Assembly (NCBI GenBank): GCA_964453665.1
Contig: CAYVQT010000024.1
Span: 1-43,706 of the forward strand
Reading direction: 5' to 3'
Length of the DNA stretch: 43,706 bases
Source of the DNA: DAOUTY01 sp964453665
Lineage (GTDB): Bacteria > Chloroflexota > Dehalococcoidia > SZUA-161
The notes under the pieces were generated by a model, which was not told where the DNA came from, searched no databases, and saw only the letters and a program-made list of their open reading frames with translations. Shown here piece by piece: positions 24,768 to 33,042 of the stretch; the first letter of the stretch is position 1, and every line of letters starts with the position of its first letter. The position numbers and the translations under genes are program-made.

Positions 24768-25232
24768 TTCCTCTCCTTTTCACTTTAAACTGGCATTTCG
24801 CCGCATGTCTGAGGGCAGGCTATCAACGGCTGATGCTTAATTTTAATCGTAGCTTTTATACGCGATTATAAACGATTTGTCAATCGTTTCGGGATGTTGC
24901 TGCAGGATACTGAATTCGATATAAGTCATTGCTACTACGAATACCTTGACAATTCAGACTGGATGCTGTAAAAGGTACAGCAAATGCGAAGTAGCTCAGG
25001 AGAAGCAGCGCCGAATCTAAGGCAGGCCATTAACCTCTTTTTTTTGCTTTGTTATTGTAGAGAGAGCAGACCTGTGTGCAGGGATAGAAACCGTTTGATG
25101 AGATACGGCACCTGAATTACTCGGTCAATCGGGCATTGAGAAATAGTTCCAACCCAACTACTTACTTGTTTCGTTACATATCGTTGACGAAAGCTTCTGA
25201 CATTTAGGACCGGTGCCGGGAAGAGGTGAGCC
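24768..25232. other. Divergent intergenic region with lipoprotein promoter
   Basis: About 465 bases between the lipoprotein gene and the plus-strand catabolic cluster. It holds the minus-strand promoter/operator at 24855-24889 and the GAGGTGA ribosome-binding site (25224-25230) of the next gene. A plus-strand TTGACA at 24946-24951 has only a weak -10 (TAAAAG) 17 bases on; it could serve the catabolic cluster. T-run at about 25037-25046. Confidence 0.4.
24855..24889 (-). promoter_or_regulatory. Promoter of the lipoprotein gene with overlapping palindromic operator
   Basis: Minus-strand TTGACA (24878-24883, perfect), 17 bases, TATAAA (24855-24860). The -35 box lies inside a perfect inverted repeat AAACGATT-TGTC-AATCGTTT (24870-24889), so a dimeric repressor bound there would block RNA polymerase. 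The regulator is unknown. Confidence 0.6.
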
Positions 25233-26763
25233 ATGAGGTTTCCCTATATCACTGAGTCCAGGGAATATGGCAGAGACTGGAGAGAGGATTACAAGAGGAA
25301 ACTGGTCTCAGCTGAAGAGGCGGCCAGGGTTGTTAAGTCGGGTGACAGGGTTGTTTTACCTTTTGCGCATCCCACACAGGTGCCTCTGGCCTTAGGTAAG
25401 CGCAAGGATGAACTGAAAAACGTTTATCTTGAGATAAACGCCCCCTCGGTTGACCCCGGCTGGCTTCAGCCCGGCTGGGAGGAGAACTTCTTTATCGGCG
25501 CCATCAACTTCCTCGGGCCAATGGGGCGCCCTTCTCATGATGCCAAGGTAACCTCCTTCATACCGTGCCTTATGTCCCTCAGGCCCAAGTTCTGTGATGA
25601 GGAGATGAGGCGTGACAGGAGGGATATCGACGTTTTCATGACCAATGTTTCCCCCCCGGACAAGAACGGCTTCTGCAGCTTCGGGCCCCATTTGTGGAAC
25701 AAGAAGAGCCATGCCAGGAGGGCTAAGGTTGTCATCGCCGAAGTGGATGAGAATATGGTCTACCCTTACTACGGCAACAAATCTTATTCATGTGTCGGAG
25801 GTCGACTATTTCGTGGACGCGCCAACTCACCGGGTAACTGATGAGGAGGTTAGAGACTTCGTCTCGAAGAATGTCAAGGATGAGAGTAAGCAGCAAGAGT
25901 GGATAGAGGTCCTGACGAAGAGCAACAGACATGAGCCGGAGTACACGGGGCGAGCCTTTCCTTTAATGGGGCCTCTGATGGATGTGCTGAATACCGACTT
26001 TTTCACCGGGGTTATGGGGATGGAAGAGCCTTATCCCGAGGCAGAGGTCATGGCCGGATATGTAAGAGAGTTGATCAGGGACGGCGATACCATCGAGATC
26101 GGTGCCGGCAGGCCGACCACATGGCTACCAAGGGTCGGGCTCTTCGATGGGTATGAAGACCTGGGGATTCACTCCGAGATGTCTGCCTGGGGCCAGCCCG
26201 AGCTGATAAGGCAGGGGGTATTTACCGGGAAACGAAAGACCCTTCATCCCGGAAAAGCAATCTTTACGGCACTGGATGGTGCCGGGTGGGACGGATACAT
26301 CTGGATGAGCGATAATCCTCTTATTGAAATGTATGACTGTGAATATGTTCATAACCCCACGGTCATCGCCCAGAATGAGAATATGGTTGCTATTAACAGT
26401 GCTCTTCAGGTTGACCTCACAGGCCAGATAACCTGTGAGACACAGTTTGGCCCACGTATGATTAACGGTCCGGGAGGACAGCTTGACTTCCATCTGGGCG
26501 CTTTTATGGCTAAGGGCGGGCGTGCTATCAGTATGTTGCGCTCCCTTGCCTTCGGCGGCAGTTCCACTATCGTCTCACAAATGGCTGAAGGCTCTCTGGT
26601 CACCATACCCCGTCAATTTGCCGATTACGTGGTAACGGAGTACGGTATAGCCAGCCTGGCGGGGAAGAGCCACCGGGAGAGGGCCAATGAGCTTATCGCC
26701 GTCGCTCATCCCGATTTCCGGACTGATCTTAGGAAAGCGGCCAGAGAGATGTTCTATCCGTGA
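25233..26763 (+). pseudogene. Acetyl-CoA hydrolase/4-hydroxybutyrate CoA-transferase family gene with a single-base frameshift
   Basis: The N-terminal part (from ATG 25233, GAGGTGA site) reads about 183 family-like residues to ENMVYPYYGNK. The reading then continues in the next frame as NLIHVSEVDYFVDAPTHRV through to a stop at 26761-26763, giving about 509 residues in all, the usual class I length. Removing one A from the AAA run at 25779-25781 joins them as YYGNNLIHVSEVDYFV. The C-terminal part holds DLTGQITCETQFG (candidate catalytic glutamate), GPGGQLDFHLGAF and TEYGIASLAGKSHRERA. The enzyme would exchange CoA between acetyl-CoA and an organic acid. Either the gene is recently inactivated, or this is a homopolymer sequencing error in an otherwise intact first gene of the cluster. 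Confidence 0.8.
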
Positions 26764-26780
26764 AAGATGGAGGGGGCTTT

Positions 26781-27932
26781 ATGGCGAGTGTAGCTCGAGG
26801 GGCGATGAATAGGGCGCGGGAGCTGTATGAGAATAGGGGGTTGAGGGCGCGGGAGCTGGCAGCCCAGGGGAAGAAGGTCGTAGGTTATTTGTGTTGCTAT
26901 ACCCCGGCAGAGTTGCTGACAGCCCTGGATTTGGTGCCTTACCGCATCCAGGGCGGGGTGGGTAAACCGCTGAAGCAGGCTGACCAGTATCTGGAAACCA
27001 TCATGTGCCCCTATGTACGCAGTTGTTTTGACCTTGCAATGAGCGGGGAGTACGATTTCCTCTCAGGCGTAGTCATCCCCCACACCTGCGATGCCATGCA
27101 CCGCGTCTATGATATCTGGAAATATTATATGAAACCGCCCTACAGCCACTGTATTACTGTTCCTCATATGACCCATCGGGCGTCCTTCGAGTACTTCCGG
27201 AAAGAGTTGGAAGATTTCCAGCGCAGCCTAGAGCGTTTTGTCGGACGCTCTGTTTCTGAAGAGGATATTATCAGGGCTATTAACCTTCATAATCGCTGCC
27301 GCGCTTTCCTTCGAGAGCTCTATGAGCTGCGAAAGCAGGAGCCGCCGCTTATCTCTGGCACCGAAATCACCTGGGTGCTGGTAGCGGGTATGACCATTCC
27401 GGTTGAGGAGTTTAATGAGCTTCTGGAGAATGTGATCGCTGAGGTGCGCGGGCGAAAGCCGGGCCCTGATGGCAGGCCCCGGCTGATCATTTCGGGCAGC
27501 GAAGTGGACGATGTGGCCGTGATTAGGTTGGTGGAGGACTGCGGGGCCGCTGTGGTTATGGATGATTTGTGCACCGGCAGCCGTTCCTTCTGGGAGGATG
27601 TGGATGCTTCGAAAGGAGCGCTCAGCGGGCTTGCGGAATGCTATCTGGGTGGGGTCACCTGTCCCTGTACTTACCGGGAGGGGAAAGTCCCTGAACGCTT
27701 CGGCTATCTGAGCAATTACGTTCGTGAATGGAACGTTCAGGGGGCCTTGCTCTACACAATCCGCTACTGTGACACATATCAGCTTGATGCCCCTGAGATA
27801 AAGGGCTATCTGGAAAGATTGGGGCTACCGGTACTGTATCTGGAGGATGACTATATTATGCCTCCCCTGGGGCAGTGGAAGACCAGAATCGAGGCTTTTT
27901 TAGAGACTATCGAGGCGCGAAGAGAGGAATAG
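26781..27932 (+). CDS. 2-hydroxyacyl-CoA dehydratase/benzoyl-CoA reductase family subunit (HgdB/BcrC-like)
   Basis: 383 residues from ATG 26781, chosen over GTG at 26760 because GGAGGGG lies 7 bases before it. The N-terminal VVGYLCCYTPAELLTALDLVPYR carries C38/C39 in the family's first iron-sulphur ligand position, followed by C76 (MCPYVRSC), C82 and C103 (PHTCDAMHRVYD). The second half repeats the fold with ECYLGGVTCPCTYRE. Members bind a [4Fe-4S] cluster and, as heterodimers primed by an ATP-dependent activator, either remove water from 2-hydroxyacyl-CoA or reduce aromatic CoA esters. The next gene encodes the presumed partner. Which of the two reactions applies cannot be decided, but the neighbouring hydroxyacid dehydrogenase favours dehydratase. 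Confidence 0.85.
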   Translation: MASVARGAMNRARELYENRGLRARELAAQGKKVVGYLCCYTPAELLTALDLVPYRIQGGVGKPLKQADQYLETIMCPYVRSCFDLAMSGEYDFLSGVVIPHTCDAMHRVYDIWKYYMKPPYSHCITVPHMTHRASFEYFRKELEDFQRSLERFVGRSVSEEDIIRAINLHNRCRAFLRELYELRKQEPPLISGTEITWVLVAGMTIPVEEFNELLENVIAEVRGRKPGPDGRPRLIISGSEVDDVAVIRLVEDCGAAVVMDDLCTGSRSFWEDVDASKGALSGLAECYLGGVTCPCTYREGKVPERFGYLSNYVREWNVQGALLYTIRYCDTYQLDAPEIKGYLERLGLPVLYLEDDYIMPPLGQWKTRIEAFLETIEARREE

Positions 27933-27937
27933 AGGGC

Positions 27938-29257
27938 ATGACACAAGAGGCGAAAGAAAAGACCAGTTCTCGCAAATCTACGGAGTCTGCGGGGAAGATC
28001 CGCACTGTAGTAAAACGCATGTACCAGCAGGCACAGCAGGCTAAAGAAGAGAAGCGAAAAGTAGCTTACTGTATGGTCATGTGCAACTACGAGGAAATTC
28101 TGGAAGCAATGGATATTGTGCAGGTATATACTGAGAACTACGCCGGTCTCTGCGCTGTCAAGCGGCAAGCTGAACCCTATATGGACAAGGCACGTGCCGA
28201 GGGGTACTCTGACCTGCTATGTGGCTACGCTCAGGTTGGCATAGGATTCGATGCATTACGGCATGAACTGGGAGAAATGCCGCCGGATGCCCCGGACGGT
28301 GGAATGCCTGAGCCGGACATACTCCTGGGGTGTAGCATGGGTTGCGACCCGCGCTGGAAGTGGTTTCAAGCTCTGGGCCGTTACAAAGATACCCCGATAT
28401 ACAATATTGAAGTTCTCATGCCTCCCAGTGATGCCGATATGGAAGCTATAAGGGAGCACTCAGTTCGCTACATGGCTGAGGAATTAAGAGGGCTGATCGC
28501 CTTTCTGGAAGAGCAGACTGGCACTAAGATGGACTACGACCGTCTGATGGCTATTGTGAGGCACGTGGAGGAGACCCGATGGTGGTGGCGCGAGGCCTAC
28601 GAGTTGAGGAAGGCTATCCCCTGTCCGATGTCAACACAGGACCACTTCGTCCTGTTTGTACCACATCACATGATGCTGACTGATTCGTTTACGCTGGAGT
28701 TCTACAAGGGACTCTACCAGGAACTCAAGGAGAGGGTGGACAACAGGACAGGGGTAATCGATGACGAGAAGTACCGCCTGCTGTGGGGCGTCGGGCTGCC
28801 TCCCTGGCACACGATGAACATACTGGACTATTTTCTCAACTTCGGGGCGGTATTCGCTGCCGAGACAGCCTACATGATCCCCGAGCCCTTTGAGATACCG
28901 CCCGATGCCAGCGATCCGGTGCAGCTTATCGCCGAGCGGGCTTTCGAACGAAACAGCGCTTTACAGTGGCGAGGCCAGCAGGCTGGCGGAGTACCCCCGT
29001 TGGCCCAGGCGCATCTGGAGCGGATAAAAGACTTCAGCATCGATGGGGTGGTGATGCATATCACGCGCTCCTGCAGGGCTTCCACTATGGGCCAGATTCT
29101 GGTAAGAAACGTTATCCGGGATTATTATCCCAAAATGCCTGTGATGTTCATGGAAAGCGATATCGTAGATCTGGATACCTATTCTGAGGCGGAGACCAGG
29201 AACCGGATAGAAACTTTCATGGAAATGGTGGAGGCTTACAAGAAATCGGCTGGATAG
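27938..29257 (+). CDS. 2-hydroxyacyl-CoA dehydratase/benzoyl-CoA reductase family subunit (HgdA/BcrB-like)
   Basis: 439 residues from ATG 27938, five bases after the previous stop. The N-terminal ~40 residues are charged and probably disordered. KVAYCMVMCNYEEILEAMDI (C45, C49) is the family N-terminal cluster motif, and further cysteines are at C72, C95 and in LLGCSMGCDPRWKWF. Tryptophan-rich ETRWWWREAYELRKAIPCPMS and the closing HITRSCRASTMGQILVRN, then PVMFMESDIVDLDTY, follow the family order. The small-then-large gene order resembles bcrC-bcrB. The heterodimer partner is the upstream product. No gene for the ATP-dependent activator (BadF/HgdC type) is in the window, so it must be elsewhere or the enzyme works differently. 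Confidence 0.82.
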   Translation: MTQEAKEKTSSRKSTESAGKIRTVVKRMYQQAQQAKEEKRKVAYCMVMCNYEEILEAMDIVQVYTENYAGLCAVKRQAEPYMDKARAEGYSDLLCGYAQVGIGFDALRHELGEMPPDAPDGGMPEPDILLGCSMGCDPRWKWFQALGRYKDTPIYNIEVLMPPSDADMEAIREHSVRYMAEELRGLIAFLEEQTGTKMDYDRLMAIVRHVEETRWWWREAYELRKAIPCPMSTQDHFVLFVPHHMMLTDSFTLEFYKGLYQELKERVDNRTGVIDDEKYRLLWGVGLPPWHTMNILDYFLNFGAVFAAETAYMIPEPFEIPPDASDPVQLIAERAFERNSALQWRGQQAGGVPPLAQAHLERIKDFSIDGVVMHITRSCRASTMGQILVRNVIRDYYPKMPVMFMESDIVDLDTYSEAETRNRIETFMEMVEAYKKSAG

Positions 29258-29305
29258 GGCAGCAAGCGAATTGCTGTTCGAACAAACCTGACAGGGGAGG
29301 CACAA

Positions 29306-30505
29306 ATGACCAAACCGCTGCAAGGGATCAGAGTACTTGACTGGACGGCGTGGCAGCAGGGGCCGGTCGCTACCGCACTGCTGGCTGACATGGGCGCCGA
29401 GGTCATAAAGATAGAGCCTCCCGAAGGCGAACCCGGTCGGGGTCTGCTGAGCATGTACGGAGCGGAATTGCCGCTGAATTTCTACTACCAGAACCAGAAC
29501 CGGGGCAAGAAGGGGATCGTGCTGGACCTGGCAAAGGATAAGGCGAGAGAGGTCTTATATAAAATGGTGGAGAAATCGGATGTTTTTGTGACCAACTACC
29601 GCGAGAGCGCTGCCAGGAGATTGAAGCTGGATTACGAGACTCTGAAGCAATACAATCCCAGGCTCATCTATGCCCTGAGTTCGAGCTTCGGCCCAAAGGG
29701 CCCGGATGCGGACAAGATGTCCGCCGACTTCGCGGGGCAGGCGAGGGGAGGCATGTTGAGCATTAGTCAATCGGAGGACCTGGTGCCGACGCCCATCGGC
29801 GCTGGCTTCGCCGACGAGGTTGGCGGCGTCATGACGGCATACGGGGTGCTGCTGGCACTGCTCGTACGCGAGCGGTTTGGTATCGGCCAGAGGGTTGATG
29901 CTTCACTGCTGGGAGGCCAGATCGAAATGGGCAGACTCCAGTTCCAGATGTATTTTATGATGGGTATCGTCCCTCCGGGGTCGGTCATGGCGGCCGCACG
30001 AAACCCGCTGTACTACGTTTATCAGGACAGGGACGGCAAATGGTTCGCCGTCGCTGCTCTGCAGGCGGACAGGTTCTGGCCTCAGTTCTGCAAGGTGCTC
30101 GGCATCGAGGAGTTGGAAAAGGACCCGAGGTTTGAAAATCAGACAATTAGAGGGCAGAAATTCGATGAGCTCAAGCCTAGGCTGCTGGAAATCATTAGCA
30201 TGAAGCCCAGAGACGAATGGCTGAAGGCGCTCGATGAGGCGGGAATTCCTGCGGCGCCGGTTAACGATTTCGCAGACCTGGCGGCTGACCCTCAGGTGAT
30301 AGCAAACGAGTACGTCGTGGAAGTAGATGATCCTATCCACGGTAAGGTTAAGGTGCCCGGGATACCGGTCAAACTAAGTGAGACACCCGGCAAGGTGGAG
30401 AGACTTGCCAATGAGCTGGGTCAGCACACCGAGGAGGTGCTGATGGAAATCTGCGGCTACACCTGGGACGATTTGGCCAAACTAAGGGATGAGGGAGTGT
30501 ATTAA
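29306..30505 (+). CDS. Class III CoA-transferase (CaiB/BaiF family) of the dehydratase cluster
   Basis: 399 residues; AGGGGAGG lies six bases ahead of the ATG. QGIRVLDWTAWQQGPVATALLADMGAEVIKIEPP is the family N-terminus, D170 in GAGFADEVGGVM is the catalytic aspartate, and GIGQRVDASLLGGQ follows. Set between dehydratase subunits and an oxidoreductase, it is placed like FldA or HadA, which transfer CoA from an enoyl/acyl-CoA product to the 2-hydroxyacid substrate before dehydration. That role is inferred from context. Its stop codon overlaps the next start (TAATG), so it is coupled to the oxidoreductase alpha subunit. Confidence 0.88.
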   Translation: MTKPLQGIRVLDWTAWQQGPVATALLADMGAEVIKIEPPEGEPGRGLLSMYGAELPLNFYYQNQNRGKKGIVLDLAKDKAREVLYKMVEKSDVFVTNYRESAARRLKLDYETLKQYNPRLIYALSSSFGPKGPDADKMSADFAGQARGGMLSISQSEDLVPTPIGAGFADEVGGVMTAYGVLLALLVRERFGIGQRVDASLLGGQIEMGRLQFQMYFMMGIVPPGSVMAAARNPLYYVYQDRDGKWFAVAALQADRFWPQFCKVLGIEELEKDPRFENQTIRGQKFDELKPRLLEIISMKPRDEWLKALDEAGIPAAPVNDFADLAADPQVIANEYVVEVDDPIHGKVKVPGIPVKLSETPGKVERLANELGQHTEEVLMEICGYTWDDLAKLRDEGVY

Positions 30506-31587
30506 TGGCAGAGAGGATTCTAACCGAAGGAAATGAGGCTGTAGGCTGGGGAGCGATCACCGCAGGCTGTCAGTGCTTTTTCGGCTACCCGATAACGCCC
30601 CAGAACGAGATAATAGAATTCCTATCCCGCGAGATGCCCAAGAGGGGCGGGATATTCCTTCAGTCCCAGTGCGAGACGGCGACGATAAATATGCTCTTCG
30701 GCGCTGCTGCCGCCGGGGTTCGCGCCATGACATCTACATCTAGCCCGGGCTGGGGATTAATGCAGGAGGGCATGTCGAACCTCGCTGCCGCACGTCTTCC
30801 CTGCGTGGTTGTCCTCGTGCAAAGAGTGGGACCCGGCGTCCAGCGGCTCACGCATAGTCAGCAGGATTACAACTCCGCTACCAGGGGTGGCGGCGGCGGC
30901 GGCTACAGGACTATTGTTCTTGCCCCGGCAACGGTGCAGGAGACCCATGACCTGATGCAGCTGGCATTTTACCTTGCCGATAAGTACCGTAACCCCGTAG
31001 TTGTACTGAGCGATGGCCTTATGGGCCATGTGGTCGAGCCACTCGAATTGAAAACGGTGGAGTTCGGCCCGCTGCCGGAGAAGGACTGGGCGGTGGCCGA
31101 TCGCGGCAAGCACGAAGACGGAAAACACCGTGCAATTGGCGCCAGCTATAATCCACTGAAGGGCGAAAGCTTTGTATCTTATCTGGTTGACATGAGGGAG
31201 ACTTACCAGGAGATCGAAGCCTCCGAGGTGAGGTACGAAGAGTACAGGACAGAGGATGCCGCTCTGGTGCTTGTGGCCTATGGATACTGCGCGCGGGTAG
31301 CTGAGGAGGCGGTAGACATGGCCCGGGCCGAGGGACTCAAGGCGGGACTGCTGCGTCCCATAACTCTCTGGCCTTTCCCGAATCAAGCGATTCGTGATAA
31401 GGCGGCCAAAGGTTGCAGGTTCCTCGTTGTTGAGGACAGCATGGGCCAGATGGTAGATGATGTTAAAATCGCGGTAGAAGGGAAAGCCGAGGTCCACCTT
31501 GTGGACGCGACATTCCGCCATCTTGCTTCGGAAGATGGAATGATAATGCCGGCAAAGGTCCTTGAGGAGATAAGGAGATTGCTATGA
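30505..31587 (+). CDS. 2-oxoacid:ferredoxin oxidoreductase, alpha subunit (VorB/KorA-like)
   Basis: 360 residues. GNEAVGWGAITAGCQCFFGYPITPQNEI is the pyrimidine-domain signature of 2-oxoacid:acceptor oxidoreductases, and TSTSSPGWGLMQEGMS, then VVVLVQRVGPG, follow. DKYRNPVVVLSDGLMG and the transketolase-like C-terminal domain (LRPITLWPFPNQAI) complete it. The length and TPQNEI wording are closest to VorB (branched-chain) or KorA (2-oxoglutarate). With the beta, gamma and ferredoxin subunits downstream it would oxidatively decarboxylate a 2-oxoacid to acyl-CoA and CO2 while reducing ferredoxin. Substrate preference is not certain. ATGA overlap couples it to the beta subunit. Confidence 0.92.
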   Translation: MAERILTEGNEAVGWGAITAGCQCFFGYPITPQNEIIEFLSREMPKRGGIFLQSQCETATINMLFGAAAAGVRAMTSTSSPGWGLMQEGMSNLAAARLPCVVVLVQRVGPGVQRLTHSQQDYNSATRGGGGGGYRTIVLAPATVQETHDLMQLAFYLADKYRNPVVVLSDGLMGHVVEPLELKTVEFGPLPEKDWAVADRGKHEDGKHRAIGASYNPLKGESFVSYLVDMRETYQEIEASEVRYEEYRTEDAALVLVAYGYCARVAEEAVDMARAEGLKAGLLRPITLWPFPNQAIRDKAAKGCRFLVVEDSMGQMVDDVKIAVEGKAEVHLVDATFRHLASEDGMIMPAKVLEEIRRLL

Positions 31588-32375
31588 GCGAAGAAGCAAG
31601 AGAGATGGTGAAGGAGAGGGTCAGCGGAAGGCCGGAGATATTTGTACGGGAGTGGTTTGCTGATTACCTGTGGGACTTGTTCTGCCCCGGCTGCCAGACT
31701 CCCGTCGTAGCGCGCATGATCGCCGAGGCACTCGAGGAACTGGGCATTGGAGACGAGGCCATCATGGTTGGTTGTGTCGGCTGCTCCGGCATCTTGATCG
31801 GAGGTTTCGACCTTGACCGGGTTTCTCCCGCTCACGGCCGTGGACCCGATGTGGCGACGGCGATCAAGCGGATCTACCCAGATAACATCGTATTCACCGT
31901 GCAGGGAGACGGGGATTGTATTGCCATCGGGGCCAGTTCTTTTATCGGAGCCCTTAGCAGGTCGGAGAAGATAACCATCATAATGGTGAACAACACCAAC
32001 TTCGGCACCACCGGCGGCCAGTTAGGCCCTACTACAATCGTAGGGCAGGTAACAACTACCTCTCCCCAGGGAAGAAACCCCGGTGAAGAGGGTTACCCGG
32101 TGCATACAGCCGAGATGGCAGCTACGTTCAAGGGTGTAGCCTATAGCGCCCGGGGGGCTCTCCTGACCCCGGCTGACTACCGGCGGACTAAGGGTTACAT
32201 AAAGACCGCCTTCCAGAGACAGTTGGATAACGTTGGCACGGGCTTTGTCGAGGTTATAACGGCCTGTCCTACTAACTGGCATTTAACCCCCGTGCAGAGC
32301 CTGGCGTGGATACGGGATAACGTCATACCCGAATTCCCGTTGGGCGAGTTCAGAAACGTGACGTATATAGATTGA
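31584..32375 (+). CDS. 2-oxoacid:ferredoxin oxidoreductase, beta subunit (TPP-binding)
   Basis: 263 residues. The CPGCQ motif (C34, C37), with VGCVGCSG further on, supplies cysteines in the family manner. The thiamine-pyrophosphate motif runs from VQGDGDCIAIG to IIMVNNTNFGTTGG (GDGD...NN). AHGRGPDVATAIKRIYPD is typical of Kor/Vor beta subunits. It binds TPP and, in many homologues, one iron-sulphur cluster, and forms the active site with the alpha subunit. Its start overlaps the alpha stop (ATGA), and the gamma gene follows 12 bases later with a GAAGGAG site. Confidence 0.92.
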   Translation: MSEEAREMVKERVSGRPEIFVREWFADYLWDLFCPGCQTPVVARMIAEALEELGIGDEAIMVGCVGCSGILIGGFDLDRVSPAHGRGPDVATAIKRIYPDNIVFTVQGDGDCIAIGASSFIGALSRSEKITIIMVNNTNFGTTGGQLGPTTIVGQVTTTSPQGRNPGEEGYPVHTAEMAATFKGVAYSARGALLTPADYRRTKGYIKTAFQRQLDNVGTGFVEVITACPTNWHLTPVQSLAWIRDNVIPEFPLGEFRNVTYID

Positions 32376-32387
32376 AGGAGCAGAGGC

Positions 32388-32948
32388 ATGGGACAGAACG
32401 GTAAAGCAAGGAATGAGGTTCTCATGGCGGGAATCGGGGGCATGGGGGTACTGGTGTCAGGGCAGGTCCTGCTGGAGGCAGCTTTCCAGCGTTATGAGCA
32501 CGTATCCTATGTTTCGTCCTATGGTTTTGCCAGGCGCGGCGGCCTCTGCGAGTGTACGGTTATCATCTCCGATGAAAAGATAGCGTCTCCGCTGCTGGAC
32601 CAGGCGGAGGTCGTGATGCTGCTCGACAGCTCGCAGTTCCCGTCCTTCGAGCACCGGGTACGCCCACAGGGTTTCATAATCGCTGATACGGCCGGGCTGA
32701 CCGCCGAGAGGCGGAGAGAAGACTACAAACTCTACGCGCTGCCCTTTTTGGAGACCGCCACCGATATGGGCTCTATCCTGGGCAAGAACCTGATAATGCT
32801 TGGCGCCTACATTGCTATTACAAGTGCCATCTCCCCCGAGCTTGTCGAGCATGAGCTCCAGAAGCGGTATCAGGACAACGATAAGGTGTTGACCCGCAAT
32901 CTGGCTGCCTTCAGGCGCGGGGTCGAGCTGGTAAAGAGCACCGTATAG
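32388..32948 (+). CDS. 2-oxoacid:ferredoxin oxidoreductase, gamma subunit
   Basis: 186 residues, the usual gamma-domain length. GIGGMGVLVSGQVLLEAA is the glycine-rich nucleotide/CoA-type loop, SSYGFARRGGLCECTVIISD corresponds to the YGxxxRGG motif, and the later NLIMLGAYIAITSAISPE helix is conserved. It helps hold the CoA-binding site of the complex. Following the alpha and beta genes in order, it completes the catalytic core; the electron-accepting ferredoxin subunit appears 1.3 kb downstream after a dehydrogenase gene. Confidence 0.9.
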   Translation: MGQNGKARNEVLMAGIGGMGVLVSGQVLLEAAFQRYEHVSYVSSYGFARRGGLCECTVIISDEKIASPLLDQAEVVMLLDSSQFPSFEHRVRPQGFIIADTAGLTAERRREDYKLYALPFLETATDMGSILGKNLIMLGAYIAITSAISPELVEHELQKRYQDNDKVLTRNLAAFRRGVELVKSTV

Positions 32949-33000
32949 ACTGCCTTGAGCTTGCTTCATTCGTAGTGACCATGTAAATGTAGCCGAAAGA

Positions 33001-33033
33001 CCTCTCCCTTGATGGAAGGAGGTTGGGTGAAAG
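33001..33033 (+). repeat. Dispersed repeat copy supplying leader of the dehydrogenase gene
   Basis: CCTCTCCCTTGATGGAAGGA followed by GGTTGGGTGAAAG matches the block at 34127-34162 and the inverted block at 12279-12300. Its right end abuts the AAGGAGG ribosome-binding site (33031-33037) of the following gene. Confidence 0.55.
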
Positions 33034-33042
33034 GAGGTAACG

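Noticed and set aside
24984..25016. Stretch GCGAAGTAGCTCAGGAGAAG resembling a tRNA 5' half
   Set aside because: No matching anticodon arm, T arm or acceptor partner follows.
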